DNA of 64,000 bases from Paraoerskovia sediminicola (GTDB taxonomy: Bacteria; Actinomycetota; Actinomycetes; Actinomycetales; Cellulomonadaceae): positions 2,108,001-2,172,000 of the forward strand of contig NZ_AP027729.1 of NCBI RefSeq assembly GCF_030296575.1, given 5' to 3'. How positions within the stretch are numbered: the first letter of the stretch is position 1; each line of letters opens with the position of its first letter. Of the stretch, positions 45,804 through 55,800 are shown one piece after another. The translations under genes and the position numbers were made by a program. The notes below the pieces were generated by a model. It searched no databases. It was given only the letters and a program-made list of their open reading frames with translations, and was not told the origin of the DNA.

Positions 45804-46748
45804 ATGACGACTCGCGTCGCCGCCATCGACTGCGGCACCAACTCGATCCGGCTCCTCGTCGCAGACGTCGCGGACGACGGGACCCTCGTCGACCTCGACC
45901 GGCGCATGGAGGTCGTGCGCCTCGGCCAGGGCGTGGACCGGACCGGTGTCCTGGCGCCCGAGGCGCTGTCCCGGACCCTGGATGCGACGCGTCGCTACGC
46001 GGGGATCATCCGCGACCTGGGCGCGGAGCGTGTCCGGTTCGTCGCGACGTCGGCCACCCGGGACGCCCGCAACCGGCAGGAGTTCGTCGACGGCGTGACG
46101 TCGATCCTCGGGGTCGGGCCGGAGGTCGTGAGCGGCGACGAGGAGGCCGCGCTCTCCTTCCGTGGCGCGACGGTCGTGGCCGCCCGGCACGAGGCGCCCT
46201 ACGTGGTCGTGGACCTCGGTGGCGGGTCGACGGAGCTGGTGCTGGGTGACGCCGTCCCTGATGCCGCGCGGTCCATGGACGTCGGGTGCGTGCGGATGAG
46301 CGAGCGCCACCTGCACTGCGACCCGCCGACCGCCGACGAGGTGGCGGCCGCTCGCGCGGACGTGCGGGCCGCGCTGGACGAGGCGTCGAGCGTGGTCGAC
46401 CTGGGCCGCGCCTCGACCCTCGTGGGGCTCGCCGGGACTGTCACGACCGTGACGGCGCACGCCCTCGGCCTGCCCGCCTACGACCGCGATGTCATCAACG
46501 GCGCCGAGCTGACCGTCGAGCAGGTGCTGGCCGCCTGCGACGACCTGGTGGGCATGAGCCGTGCGGAGCGCGCGGGCCTCGGGTTCATGCACCCGGGTCG
46601 GGTCGACGTGATCGCCGCGGGGGCGCTCGTGTGGTCGGAGGTCGTGCGCCGCGTGCGCGACGACGTCACCGCGGGTGGCGGCTCTCTCGCCACGGTCGTC
46701 ACGAGCGAGCACGACATCCTCGACGGCATCGCGCTCTCGATCGGATAG
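45804..46748 (+). CDS. ppx: Ppx/GppA exopolyphosphatase family protein
   Basis: Hydrolyses polyphosphate or pppGpp. The 314-residue protein belongs to the short actinobacterial form (ASKHA fold) without the HD domain. Motifs: AAIDCGTNSIRLLVADV, FVATSATRDARN, VVSGDEEAALSFRGA and YVVVDLGGGSTELVLG (phosphate/nucleotide-binding loops). ATG 45804. The 20 bases before the start (CACCCT, 6 bases, ATG) look like those of the SelW-like gene at 63.6 kb, possibly a leaderless promoter. Confidence 0.94.
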   Translation: MTTRVAAIDCGTNSIRLLVADVADDGTLVDLDRRMEVVRLGQGVDRTGVLAPEALSRTLDATRRYAGIIRDLGAERVRFVATSATRDARNRQEFVDGVTSILGVGPEVVSGDEEAALSFRGATVVAARHEAPYVVVDLGGGSTELVLGDAVPDAARSMDVGCVRMSERHLHCDPPTADEVAAARADVRAALDEASSVVDLGRASTLVGLAGTVTTVTAHALGLPAYDRDVINGAELTVEQVLAACDDLVGMSRAERAGLGFMHPGRVDVIAAGALVWSEVVRRVRDDVTAGGGSLATVVTSEHDILDGIALSIG

Positions 46749-46932
46749 TTGCGGGGTCACCTTCGTCACACGAGATGACGCGGCGCCAGGTCGCGCTGCG
46801 CCCCTGCCTGCCCGGCGCCGAGGTGCATCGTCGCAGGTCAGGCCGTGGGCGAGGGCGATGAGCGACCTCCGGTGTGCTCGTCCGGCCGGCGATCGACCGA
46901 GGCTTCGTGGATCACGGCTCGATCACGACCAG

Positions 46933-46961
46933 TTCCGTGTCACGGAAGTCGGTCCTAACCT
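46933..46961 (+). promoter_or_regulatory. ndh promoter with palindromic operator over the -35
   Basis: TTCCGTG-T-CACGGAA (46933-46947) is a perfect 7+1+7 inverted repeat. Its first half occupies the -35 position (TTCCGT, 17 bases before the -10). The -10 TAACCT is at 46956-46961, and the ATG follows after 6 bases, so the transcript is leaderless. A repressor bound here would block transcription. The sequence is not the usual Rex site. Confidence 0.6.
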
Positions 46962-46967
46962 GATGGC

Positions 46968-48434
46968 ATGCCCAACGACGATCTGACCGCGGTCGACCAC
47001 GCCCAGGCCTCTGCCGTCGACACCGCCGAAGCCCACGAGCCGCGCCCCCGCAAGATCCCGCGCATCGTCGTCCTCGGCGGCGGCACCATCGGCCTGTACT
47101 CGGCGCGCCGCCTGCGCCGACGCATGGGCAAGCGCGAGGTGGCGATCGTGGTCGTGGACCCGCGCCCGTACATGACCTACGCCCCGTTCCTGCCTGAGGT
47201 CGCGGCAGGCTCGATCGACGGGCGCAACGTCGTCGCACCGCTGCGCCAGGCGCTCAAGGGCGTCGACGTCCTGCAGGGCCGAGCGACGAGCATCGACCAC
47301 GCCGACAAGCGGATCGAGATCACGCCGCAGCAGGGCGAGCCCTACGAGATCTCCTACGACCAGCTCGTGGTCGGTCTCGGATCGGTCTCGCGCACGCTGC
47401 CGATCCCGGGCCTCGCCGAGCAGGCGATCGGGTTCAAGAACGTGGAGGAGGCCGTCGCGGTCCGCAACCACGTCATCAACCGCCTCGACGTGGCCTCCTC
47501 GACCTGGGACGTCGAGCTGCGCCGCAAGATGCTCACGTTCACCTTCGTCGGCGGCGGGTTCGCCGGCATCGAGGCGATCGCCGAGATCGAGGACATGGCG
47601 ATGGACGCGATCAAGCGCTACGACTCGATCACGCCCGACGACCTGCGCTTCGTGATGATCGAGGGCGCGGACCGGATCCTGCCCGAGCTGAGCCTGCCGA
47701 TGGCCGAGTACGCCCTCGAGGAGCTCAAGCGCCGCGGCATCGAGTTCCACCTGAGCACGTTCCTCAGCTCCTGCGTCGACGGGCACGTCGTCACCTCGAC
47801 GGGCGTCGAGTTCGACACCGAGACCCTCGTGTGGACGGCTGGCGTCAAGGCCAACCCGGTCATCGGGGAGTCCGACCTGCCGGTCGACAAGATGGGTCGG
47901 CTCACGGTCCTGCCGACGCTCCAGGTCGCCCGCGACGGAGTGGTCGTCCCGGACGCGTGGGGAGCGGGCGACTGCGCCGCGGTCCCGGACCTCGTCAACC
48001 CCGGCAGCTTCTGCCCGCCCAACGCGCAGCACGCGATCCGCGAGGCGTGGCTGCTGGGCGACAACCTCGCCGCCGAGCTCCAGGGCGGCGAGCTCAAGGA
48101 GTACAAGCACAAGAGCGTCGGTACCGTCGCCTCCCTGGGCCTCTACAAGGGCGTCGCCGAGCTGTTCGGGCACTTCAAGTTCCGCGGCTTCGCCGCCTGG
48201 GCCGTGCACCGCACGTACCACGGTGGCGCGATGCCGACCTTCAACCGCAAGCTGCGCATCTTCATGGGCTGGTTCGACCAGTTCGTGCTGCACCGTGAGC
48301 TCGTGTCCCTCGGCTCGATCCACGACCCCCGCGCGGAGTTCCGCCACGCGTCGCTCCCGCCCAAGAAGCAGGTCGACGCGGAGAAGAAGGACGAGCAGCG
48401 CGGCGAGACGGTCGGCAAGCCCGGTCCTGCCTGA
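46968..48434 (+). CDS. ndh: Type II NADH dehydrogenase (NDH-2)
   Basis: A 488-residue membrane-associated flavoprotein that passes electrons from NADH to quinone without pumping protons. Two Rossmann motifs are visible: IVVLGGGTIGLYSARRLRRR for FAD and FTFVGGGFAGIEAIAEIEDM for NADH. DAWGAGDCAAVPD contacts FAD, and the C-terminal FAAWAVHRTYHGG ... FNRKLRIFMGW stretch anchors to the membrane. ATG 46968 is set by the leaderless promoter. Expression is probably controlled through the palindrome over the -35. Confidence 0.95.
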   Translation: MPNDDLTAVDHAQASAVDTAEAHEPRPRKIPRIVVLGGGTIGLYSARRLRRRMGKREVAIVVVDPRPYMTYAPFLPEVAAGSIDGRNVVAPLRQALKGVDVLQGRATSIDHADKRIEITPQQGEPYEISYDQLVVGLGSVSRTLPIPGLAEQAIGFKNVEEAVAVRNHVINRLDVASSTWDVELRRKMLTFTFVGGGFAGIEAIAEIEDMAMDAIKRYDSITPDDLRFVMIEGADRILPELSLPMAEYALEELKRRGIEFHLSTFLSSCVDGHVVTSTGVEFDTETLVWTAGVKANPVIGESDLPVDKMGRLTVLPTLQVARDGVVVPDAWGAGDCAAVPDLVNPGSFCPPNAQHAIREAWLLGDNLAAELQGGELKEYKHKSVGTVASLGLYKGVAELFGHFKFRGFAAWAVHRTYHGGAMPTFNRKLRIFMGWFDQFVLHRELVSLGSIHDPRAEFRHASLPPKKQVDAEKKDEQRGETVGKPGPA

Positions 48435-48527
48435 CCGGAGCAGCCAGGCCGCTCGCGGTCGCAACGAGGCGCCGGACGGCGTCGCGTGCGCGAGCGGTCC
48501 GGGGTCCCGCCGGTAGTGTCACCGGTG

Positions 48528-48601
48528 GCCCCCATAGCCCAATCGGCAGAGGCAGCCGACTTAAAATCGGCGCAGTCTGGGTTCGAGTCCCAGTGGGGGC
48601 A
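48528..48601 (+). tRNA. tRNA with anticodon TAA (Leu), class I shape
   Basis: A 74-base cloverleaf: acceptor GCCCCCA/TGGGGGC, D-arm GCC...GGC, anticodon stem GCCGA/TCGGC with loop CTTAAAA (TAA at 34-36), a 5-base variable loop GCAGT and T-arm CTGGG-TTCGAGT-CCCAG. The discriminator is A; CCA is not encoded. The anticodon reads UUA (Leu), but bacterial Leu tRNAs normally have a long variable arm and this one does not. Confidence 0.9.
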
Positions 48602-48647
48602 CGCGTCCCGCGCGCCGCGGGCGCGGTTCCGACGGAGGGTGGCATCG

Positions 48648-49598
48648 ATGGGCAGCACGACCGGAACCGGGTCCAGGCCCCCACGCGTGGGGCTCGTCGT
48701 CGCCGACCGGGACGTCTACGGCCCGCACGACCACGACACCGTGCCGCTGCGCGCAGCGCTCGCCGAGCTCGGCGTCGAGGCCGTGGAGATCGAGTGGACG
48801 ACCACCGCGTTCGACCCGTCGACCGTCGACCTCCTCGTCGTGCGGTCGCCCTGGGACTACGCGGGCAAGGTCTGCGCCTTCGACACGTGGCTGTCGTCCG
48901 CCGCCCAGCAGGTGCCGGTGCTCAACGGCCCCGACCTGATCCGTTGGAACATGGACAAGCGCTACCTCGTCGAGCTCGAGGCCGCCGGTGTGCCCGTCAT
49001 CCCGACCGCGTACTGCGCGTCGCCCGGCGAGGTCCAGGACGCGCTGTTCGCGGCGCGTGACGGGTCCGTCGTCGTCAAGCCCACCGTCTCGGCGGGCGCC
49101 GAGCTGACGGGGCTCTTCCTCGCGACCGACCCCGCGGCGGGCAGGCTCGCCGCGGACATCCTGGATGCGGGCAAGCAGGTGATGGTCCAGCCCGAGGTCG
49201 CCTCGCTCACCGCGGGCGACGAACGCGCGCTCTTCTACTTCGACGGTCGCTACTCGCACACGGTCGGCAAGGGGGCGATCCTCGCGCGCGGCGGAGGCTT
49301 CGCCGGCGGCACCTACACGGAGAACCCCGTGCGGGTCGAGCCGACCGCGGGGCTCCGCGAGGTCGCCGAGGCGGCCCTCCGCGAGATCGCGGTCCGGTTC
49401 GGCACGCCGCTGTACGCGCGGCTCGACGTGGTCGACGACGTCGATCTGGGTCCCGTGCTGATCGAGGCCGAGGTGTTCGAGCCCGCGCTGTTCCTGGCCG
49501 ACGACCAGGGGGACCCGACGGGTGCCGCGAGCCGGTACGCCGCGGCCATCCTCGCGCGGACCCGGGAGACCGGCGCGACCGGAATTCCTGTGGCGTGA
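48648..49598 (+). CDS. ATP-grasp domain protein of unknown function
   Basis: A 316-residue protein with a pre-ATP-grasp N-terminal domain (VGLVVADRD, VVRSPWDYAGK) and an ATP-grasp fold: NMDKRYLVELEAAGVPVIPT, VVVKPTVSAGAEL, the acidic metal region YARLDVVDD ... LIEAEVFEPALFL. ATP-grasp enzymes join carboxylates to amines or thiols through acyl-phosphates; similar small proteins are often compared with RimK or glutathione synthetase, but no specific substrate can be read here. ATG 48648 follows GGAGGG. It begins 46 bases after the tRNA. Confidence 0.87.
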   Translation: MGSTTGTGSRPPRVGLVVADRDVYGPHDHDTVPLRAALAELGVEAVEIEWTTTAFDPSTVDLLVVRSPWDYAGKVCAFDTWLSSAAQQVPVLNGPDLIRWNMDKRYLVELEAAGVPVIPTAYCASPGEVQDALFAARDGSVVVKPTVSAGAELTGLFLATDPAAGRLAADILDAGKQVMVQPEVASLTAGDERALFYFDGRYSHTVGKGAILARGGGFAGGTYTENPVRVEPTAGLREVAEAALREIAVRFGTPLYARLDVVDDVDLGPVLIEAEVFEPALFLADDQGDPTGAASRYAAAILARTRETGATGIPVA

Positions 49599-49671
49599 GG
49601 GTCCGCGATGCGGGAGGCTCACGGGACGCGCGTCACCAGCCGGTGCGTCGTCGTCCGACCAGGGAGCCGTC

Positions 49672-49860
49672 ATGACCGAGGCCGAGAAGTCACCGCCGAC
49701 CAGCGTCAGCGAGGATGCGAAGGCGAAGTTCCGCGCGGCGCTCGACCGCAAGAACGCGGGTGCGCACCCCACCGCCGAGGGTGAGCGCAACACCGGTCAG
49801 GTCCACGGGTCCGAGACCGCGGGCCCGGTGCAGCGCACGTTCCGCCGCAAGTCCGGTTGA
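49672..49860 (+). CDS. DUF5302 small protein
   Basis: A 62-residue, hydrophilic, probably unstructured protein: a helix with DAKAKFRAALDRKN in the middle and a basic end (TFRRKSG). This fits the small actinobacterial DUF5302 family, whose role is unknown. ATG 49672 follows AGGGAG. It stops just before the MpaB-type gene (an in-frame TTG of that gene overlaps the stop), so they may be co-transcribed. Confidence 0.85.
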   Translation: MTEAEKSPPTSVSEDAKAKFRAALDRKNAGAHPTAEGERNTGQVHGSETAGPVQRTFRRKSG

Positions 49861-49862
49861 GC

Positions 49863-50867
49863 ATGGTCGGTCCTCGTCCTCGCCCGCAGACGGTCGCCAC
49901 CGAGGTCGGTGGCTCCGAGACCGCTCGCCCGGAGGCCGGCGGCGGCCAGACCGGCGACGCCCCGCCCCGCTCCGGCCCGCTCGAGCGGCTGCGTGGCGCC
50001 GCGGGCGAGGCGCTGTTCGCCCGGGTCGCGGGTGAGGACGGACCGGAGCAGCGCGCGCGCATCCACGGGACGCCCGGCCCACGGGACTTCCCGCCCGGGG
50101 CCGCGATCCGTCGGGTGCACGACGACGCGTCGATGTTCGTCGGCGGGTTCCGCGCCCTGCTGCTGCAGGCGCTCCATCCGCTGGCGATGGCCGCGGTCGC
50201 CGAGCACAGCGGGTACCGGACCGACCCGTGGGGTCGCCTCGCCCGCACGAGCACGTTCCTCGCGACGACGACCTTCGCGACGAGCGCCGACGCCCAGCAG
50301 GCGATCGACATCGTGCGGGCGGTCCACGTGCGGATGAAGGGCGTCGCTCCCGTCGGGCGCCCGTACGCGGCCGACGACCCGTGGTTGCTGCGCTGGGTGC
50401 ACATCGCCGAGGCCGACAGCTTCCTCACGGCGCACCAGCTCTACGGCCGACGCCCCCTCGACGGGGCGGGCTGCGACGAGTACCTGGCGCAGGTGGCGAC
50501 GGTCGCCGAGCGTCTCGGCGCCGTGGACGTCCCGCACGACCGGGTCGCGCTGCGCCGCGCCTTCACGGAGTTCGGCCCCGAGCTGCGTGCGACCCGCGAG
50601 TCGGAGGACGTCGCGCGGTACCTGATCTCGGAACCGCCCCTGCCGTGGGTCGCCAAGGGCGCGTACTCGTTGCTCGGGCGTGCGGCCCTCGCGTCGTTGC
50701 CCTCGTGGGCGAGGCGTGCGACGCCCACACCGTGGTACCCGCGGGGGAGCGGTCGTGGTGACACAGCGACGGCCCGGGCGGGCGGGCATGCGGCGACGAA
50801 GGCGATCCGCTGGGCGCTCGCTCCCACGAAGTCCGGGACCGTGGAGACCGCGCCGACCCCTGCGTGA
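49863..50867 (+). CDS. MpaB/DUF2236-type oxygenase family protein
   Basis: A 334-residue protein of the DUF2236 group now called oxygenase MpaB family, related to latex-clearing protein and MpaB, with a predicted haem-binding helical fold. Typical stretches are FVGGFRALLLQALHPLAMAA, HSGYRTDPWGRLARTSTF and LLRWVHIAEADSFL, with His residues that could bind haem or metal. The N-terminal ~45 residues are Pro/Gly-rich and disordered. ATG 49863 chosen; TTG 49857 is possible. Physiological substrate unknown. Confidence 0.88.
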   Translation: MVGPRPRPQTVATEVGGSETARPEAGGGQTGDAPPRSGPLERLRGAAGEALFARVAGEDGPEQRARIHGTPGPRDFPPGAAIRRVHDDASMFVGGFRALLLQALHPLAMAAVAEHSGYRTDPWGRLARTSTFLATTTFATSADAQQAIDIVRAVHVRMKGVAPVGRPYAADDPWLLRWVHIAEADSFLTAHQLYGRRPLDGAGCDEYLAQVATVAERLGAVDVPHDRVALRRAFTEFGPELRATRESEDVARYLISEPPLPWVAKGAYSLLGRAALASLPSWARRATPTPWYPRGSGRGDTATARAGGHAATKAIRWALAPTKSGTVETAPTPA

Positions 50868-50888
50868 CGGGTCAGCCTGTGTGACGGA

Positions 50889-52114
50889 TCAGCCCGCGAG
50901 GCGGCTCTTGGCCGCGACGACCCGGGCCGCGGCCGCGTCGATCTTCGCGGCGAAGTCGGCGTCGTCAGCGGCCCGCGCGAGGAGCGCGTCCGCCATCGGA
51001 CCGATGATCTCGGGCGAGGCGGACGCGAGCACGAGGTCGCACCCGGCGTCGACGGCGCGCACGGCGCGGTCACCGGGGTCGACGTCCTGGACCTGGGCCG
51101 CTGCCGAGAGGTCGTCGGTCATGATCACGCCGTCGAACCCCAGGTCGTCGCGCAGCAGGCCGGTCACGACGGGCTCGGAGAACGCGGCGGGCACCCCGGG
51201 GTCGAGCAGCTCGTAGTCTGCGGTCGCCATCATCACCACGGCCGCCCCCGCGTCGATCCCGGACCGGAACGCCTCGACCGACGGCGAGCCGGCGTCCGTG
51301 GAGTCGTCGCTCACGCCGCTCGACGTGTCGGTGTTCTTGTCCACGAGGCCGAGTCCGGGGAAGTGCTTGATGGTCACGTCGACGCCGCTCGCCTCCATCC
51401 CGGCGGAGAACGCGTTCGCGTACGCGGCGACGTCCTCGGCCGTCGAGCCGTACTGGCGCCCGAAGTAGCCGATCGGGGGTTGTCCTTCGCCGTGCCCTCG
51501 GGGACGACGTCCATGACCGGAGCGAGGTTCAGGTTGATGCCGGCGGCCGAGAGCTCGGCGCCCCACGTCGTGGCGTCGCTCTCCAGCTCTGCGGGAGTGC
51601 CGGCGGCCTGATCGACCGCGGAGGGGATGGTCGAGAAGCCGTCGCCCCGCAGCACCTGGACGGCGCCGCCCTCCTGGTCCGTCGCGACGTAGAGCGGGAC
51701 CCCACCGGTCGAGTCGTCGCCCACGAGGTCGGTGAAGGTCCCGACGAGATCGGCGACCGCGTCGACACCGGCGTCGGACCTGCCCGCGAGGAACACGTTC
51801 CCGACGTGGTGGTCACGGACCGCGGCATAGCTCAGGTCGCTCGGCGCGTCCGTCTGGACGCCGACCATGAGGACCTGCCCGACCTTCTGCTCGAGCGACA
51901 GGTCGCTGCCGGGGGCGGGGGTCGTGGTGGGCGTCCTCGTCGCGGACGCGCTCGGTGATGCAGTCGGCGAGACGGTCGCCGGGTCGGACGGCGCCGCGCT
52001 GCCCGCCGGTTCGCCGTCGCCGGCCCCGGAGCAGGCGGTCGTCGCGGCGAGGAGCAGGACGGTGAGCATCGCTGCGCCGCTGCGGCGGTGCCGGGTCCGG
52101 TCGGGTGTGCTCAT
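50889..52114 (-). CDS. GH3 beta-N-acetylhexosaminidase-like lipoprotein, LpqI type (frameshift at 51475-51479)
   Basis: Peptidoglycan-recycling-type glycosidase, 408 residues once one base is restored in the G run 51475-51479. N-terminus: basic residues, hydrophobic stretch and a weak lipobox (TTAC), then a Thr/Ser/Pro linker. Catalytic domain: LYVATDQEGGAVQVLRGDG, INLNLAPVMDV, KHFPGLG, and VIMTDDLSA with the nucleophile Asp. KHFPGLG ... NTDT, rather than the KHFPGHG of cytosolic NagZ, is the form known from mycobacterial LpqI. ATG 52114 chosen. It reads toward the MpaB gene; the MarR gene upstream is on the same strand. Confidence 0.88.
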
Positions 52115-52146
52115 CGGGACCACGCTACCGGGCGTCGTGCGTCGGG

Positions 52147-52692
52147 TCAGGCCCCGGCGGTGGTGCCGCGGGTGCTCGCGACCGTGCTCGCGTCCGTGCC
52201 TGCGTCCCTGCGCGCGTCGCGGCCGCTGCGCTCCTGGGCGACGCGAGCGCTGGTGACGCGCAGCAGGGCCCCGAACCCGTCGTTCAAGGTCCGGAGCTCG
52301 TCGAGGGTGAGGTCGGCGACGAGCTCTGCGTCGACGGCCTGGTCGTCCGCGACGATGCCGCGGACCGCGGCGACCCCCTGCTCGGTGGCCACGACGCGAC
52401 GGACCCGTCCGTCGCGTGCGTCGGGCCGGCGCTCGGCCATGCCGGCCGCCTCGAGCCGGTCGAGGATCCCGGACACCGTGGCGGCCGAGACCCCGAGCGC
52501 CTGCGCGAGCTCGTGCGCGCTGATCTCCCCGTCCAGGAGGAGGATCGCGATCGCGCGGAGCTGCTGGGCCGTGAGATGGGTCGCGACGAGGGACTCCAGC
52601 CTGCGGCCGACCAAGAGGTCGCCGAGCGCCTCCTGGGTCTCGTGCAGCTGTGCGGCGAGCTCGGCTCGCTGCTCGGTCTCGGATGTCGTCAC
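52147..52692 (-). CDS. MarR-family regulator, divergent from the RND pump
   Basis: A 181-residue winged-helix regulator: ISAHELAQALGVSAATVSGI (helix-turn-helix), LDRLEAAGMAERRP and RDGRVRRVVAT (wing). The C-terminal ~25 residues (Arg/Asp/Thr-rich) are a tail beyond the usual fold. GTG 52692. It is separated by 195 bases from the divergent pump gene and is its likely repressor, through repeats overlapping the pump promoter. Confidence 0.92.
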   Translation of the reverse strand: MTTSETEQRAELAAQLHETQEALGDLLVGRRLESLVATHLTAQQLRAIAILLLDGEISAHELAQALGVSAATVSGILDRLEAAGMAERRPDARDGRVRRVVATEQGVAAVRGIVADDQAVDAELVADLTLDELRTLNDGFGALLRVTSARVAQERSGRDARRDAGTDASTVASTRGTTAGA

Positions 52693-52767
52693 AGCGTGAG
52701 CGTAGCCGAGCGGTCATCCGGACCGCAGCGTCGTGCACAAGGTGTGCGCGGCGCCACGACCAGCGAC

Positions 52768-52797
52768 CTTGGTCGGCAGACTTGTTCGGTCTACGCT
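52768..52797 (+). promoter_or_regulatory. RND pump promoter with repeated operator elements
   Basis: TTGGTC (-35, 52769-52774), 17 bases, TACGCT (-10, 52792-52797). Across the -35 and spacer lies a direct repeat CTTGGTCGG / CTTGTTCGG (52768-52776 and 52781-52789), and an imperfect palindrome CGACC-TT-GGTCG (52765-52776). A good place for the divergent MarR protein to bind. Confidence 0.55.
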
Positions 52798-52887
52798 AAC
52801 GACGTCGCGCCGATGCCGCCGTGCACACGTACCGCGCCTCGGGCCCTGCTCGATCCGCACCCACGACTGACGACCGACGGAGAACCC

Positions 52888-55800
52888 GTGGACCGCCTCG
52901 CTCGACTCTCGCTCGCCAACCGCGCCGTCGTGGCGCTCGTCACGGTCGCCGTGGCCGTGTTCGGCTTCATGAGCCTCGGCTCGTTGAAGCAGGAGCTCAT
53001 CCCGTCCATCTCGATCCCGCAGGCCGCGGTCGTCGGGGTGTATCCCGGCGCGTCCCCCGAGATCGTCGAGGCGCAGGTCACCCAGCCGGTCGAGGAGGCC
53101 GCGAAGGGCGTGGACGGCGTCGAGTCGGTGACGTCGACGGCGTCGACGAGCATGTCCGTGACCTCGGTGGAGTTCGCGTACGGCACCGACATGGACCTGG
53201 CGGCGCAGCAGCTCCAGACGGCGGTCACGAAGGCACAGGGGCGTCTGCCCGAGGACGTGGAACCGACCGTCGTCACCGGATCCATCGACGACCTCCCGGT
53301 GATCCAGCTCGCCGCCTCGGGGGTGAGGACGCGGACGACCTCGCGAACACGGTCGACACGGTCCTCGTGCCGGCCATCGAGAAGGTGGACGACGTGCGCG
53401 GGGTCACGGTCAGCGGCGTCGCCGACCAGGCCGTCACGATCGATCTCGATCTCGCGGCGCTCACCGCTGCGGGGCTCACGCCGACCGACGTCACCTCGGT
53501 GCTCGAGGACAACGGCGTCCGGCTGCCCGCGGGGACCATCACCGAGGGCGAGACGACCCTCTCCGTCCAGGTCGGGACCCCCGTCACCTCGGTGGACGAG
53601 CTCGCCGCCCTCCCGCTCACGACGGCGACCGGCGACGTCGTCCCGCTCTCGGACGTCGCGACCGTCGAGGCGGACGCCGAGGCGGCGACGTCCTACTCCC
53701 GTCTCGACGGCGAGGACGCGCTCGCGATCGCGGTCACCAAGACGCCGGCCGGGAACACGGTCGACGTGTCGCACGCCGTGCAGGAGGTCATCGACGAGCA
53801 GCAGGAGGCGCTCGACGCCGCAGGGGTCCGCGCCGAGGTCGTCTTCGACCAGGCGCCGTTCATCGAGGAGTCGATCGAGGGGCTCGCGACCGAGGGCGGT
53901 CTCGGCCTGCTGTTCGCCGTGCTGATCATCCTGCTGTTCCTCATGTCGCTGCGGTCGACGCTCGTCTCGGCGGTGTCGATCCCGCTGTCCCTCTTCGTCA
54001 CCTTCCTCGTCATGGACTTCAGCGGCTACACGCTGAACATCCTCACGCTCGGCGCGATGACCATCGCGATCGGCCGCGTGGTCGACGACTCGATCGTCGT
54101 CATCGAGAACATCAAGCGGCACCTCTCCTACGGGGAGGAGAAGCGGCACGCGATCCTCGGGGCGGTCAAGGAGGTGGGCGGCGCCATCACGTCGTCGACC
54201 ATCTGCACGGTCGCCGTGTTCCTCCCGATCGCGTTCGTGGGCGGGTCCGTCGGTGAGCTGTTCCAGCCGTTCGCGATGACGATCACGATCGCGCTCCTCG
54301 CGTCGTTGTTCGTCGCGCTGACGATCGTCCCCGTCCTCGCCTACTGGTTCGTCCGCTCCCCGCACGTGGCCGAGGACCCGGAGGTCGCCGAGCGGCAGCG
54401 CGCAGAGGCCGAGGCCAAGGAGCGTCGCGGCCTCTGGCAGCGGGCGTACATGCCCACGCTGATGTCCGCGCTGCGGCACCCGGTGATCACGCTCTCGGTC
54501 GCGTTCGTCGTGCTCGCGGGGACCCTCGCTCTCGTGCCGCGCCTCGAGACCAACTTCATCGGTGACTCCGGGCAGGACACGATCACGGTCACCCAGGAGT
54601 TCGCTTCCGGGACCTCCCTCGAGGCGCAGGACGCCGGCGCGCGGGAGATCGAGGACGTGCTCGCCGACGTGGACGGCGTCGCCACCGTCCAGACCACGGT
54701 CGGCAGCGCAGGCGGACCCGAGGCGGCGTTCTTCGGCGGCGGCTCGACCCCGACCGCCTCGTTCGCGCTCACGCTCGACGAGGACGCGGACGGCGTCGAG
54801 GTCGAGGACGCCGTCAGCGACGCGGTCGGTGACGGCAGCGGGAACGGATCCGTCGGCGGGGACCGCACGGTGGACATCACGGTCGCCGCCGGCCAGCAGG
54901 GATTCGGCAGCTCGACCGTCGACCTCGTCGTCACCAGCGCCGACGGGGACACCCTCGACGAGGCCGCCGCGCAGGTGCAGGAGGCCGCCGAGGACGTCGA
55001 GCACGCTGCCAAGGTGGAGAACAACGTCGCCAGCGCCCAGTCGACGCTCCAGGTGACGGTCGACCGGGACGCGGCCGCCGAGGCCGGGCTCACCGAGACC
55101 CAGGTCTCCGGCATCGTCTCGAGCACCATGTCGCCGCGGTCGATCGGTGACGTGGACCTCGGCGACGGCCCCGTGTCCGTCACGGTCCTGGCCGGTGACG
55201 TGCCGCAGACCGTCGCGGACCTCGAGGCCGTGATGATCCCGACGGCCGCCGGGCCCGTGCCGCTCGACGCCGTCGCCGACGTCGCGGAGGTCGACGTGCC
55301 GACGTCGATCACCCGGGTCGACGGGGCGCGGTCGGCGACCGTCTCGGTCACGCCGTCCGGTCAGGACCTGAGCGTGCTGACCGCCGAGATCGACACCGTG
55401 GTCGCCGACCTCGACCTGCCGCCCGGCGCCTCGGTCGAGGTGGGCGGCGTCGCCGCGGAGCAGGCCGACGCGTTCGGCGACCTCGGCCTCGCGCTCCTCG
55501 CTGCGATCGCCATCGTGTACGTCGTGATGGTCGCGACGTTCCGCAGCCTGATCCAGCCGGTGATCCTGCTCGTCTCGATCCCGTTCGCCGCGACGGGTGC
55601 GCTGCTCCTGTTGCTCGCGACGTCGACGCCGCTGGGTGTCCCGGCGCTCATCGGCATGCTGATGCTGGTCGGCATCGTCGTGTCCAACGCGATCGTGCTC
55701 ATCGACCTCATCAACCAGTACCGCGAGCAGGGGAGGACGCTCGCCGACGCGGTCGCCGAGGGCTCGCGCAAGCGCCTGCGGCCGATCGTCATGACGGCGC

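Noticed and set aside
46774..46860. Possible 28-codon ORF between ppx and ndh
   Set aside because: Arginine-rich product, no Shine-Dalgarno or leaderless promoter, no recognisable family; typical chance ORF in GC-rich DNA.
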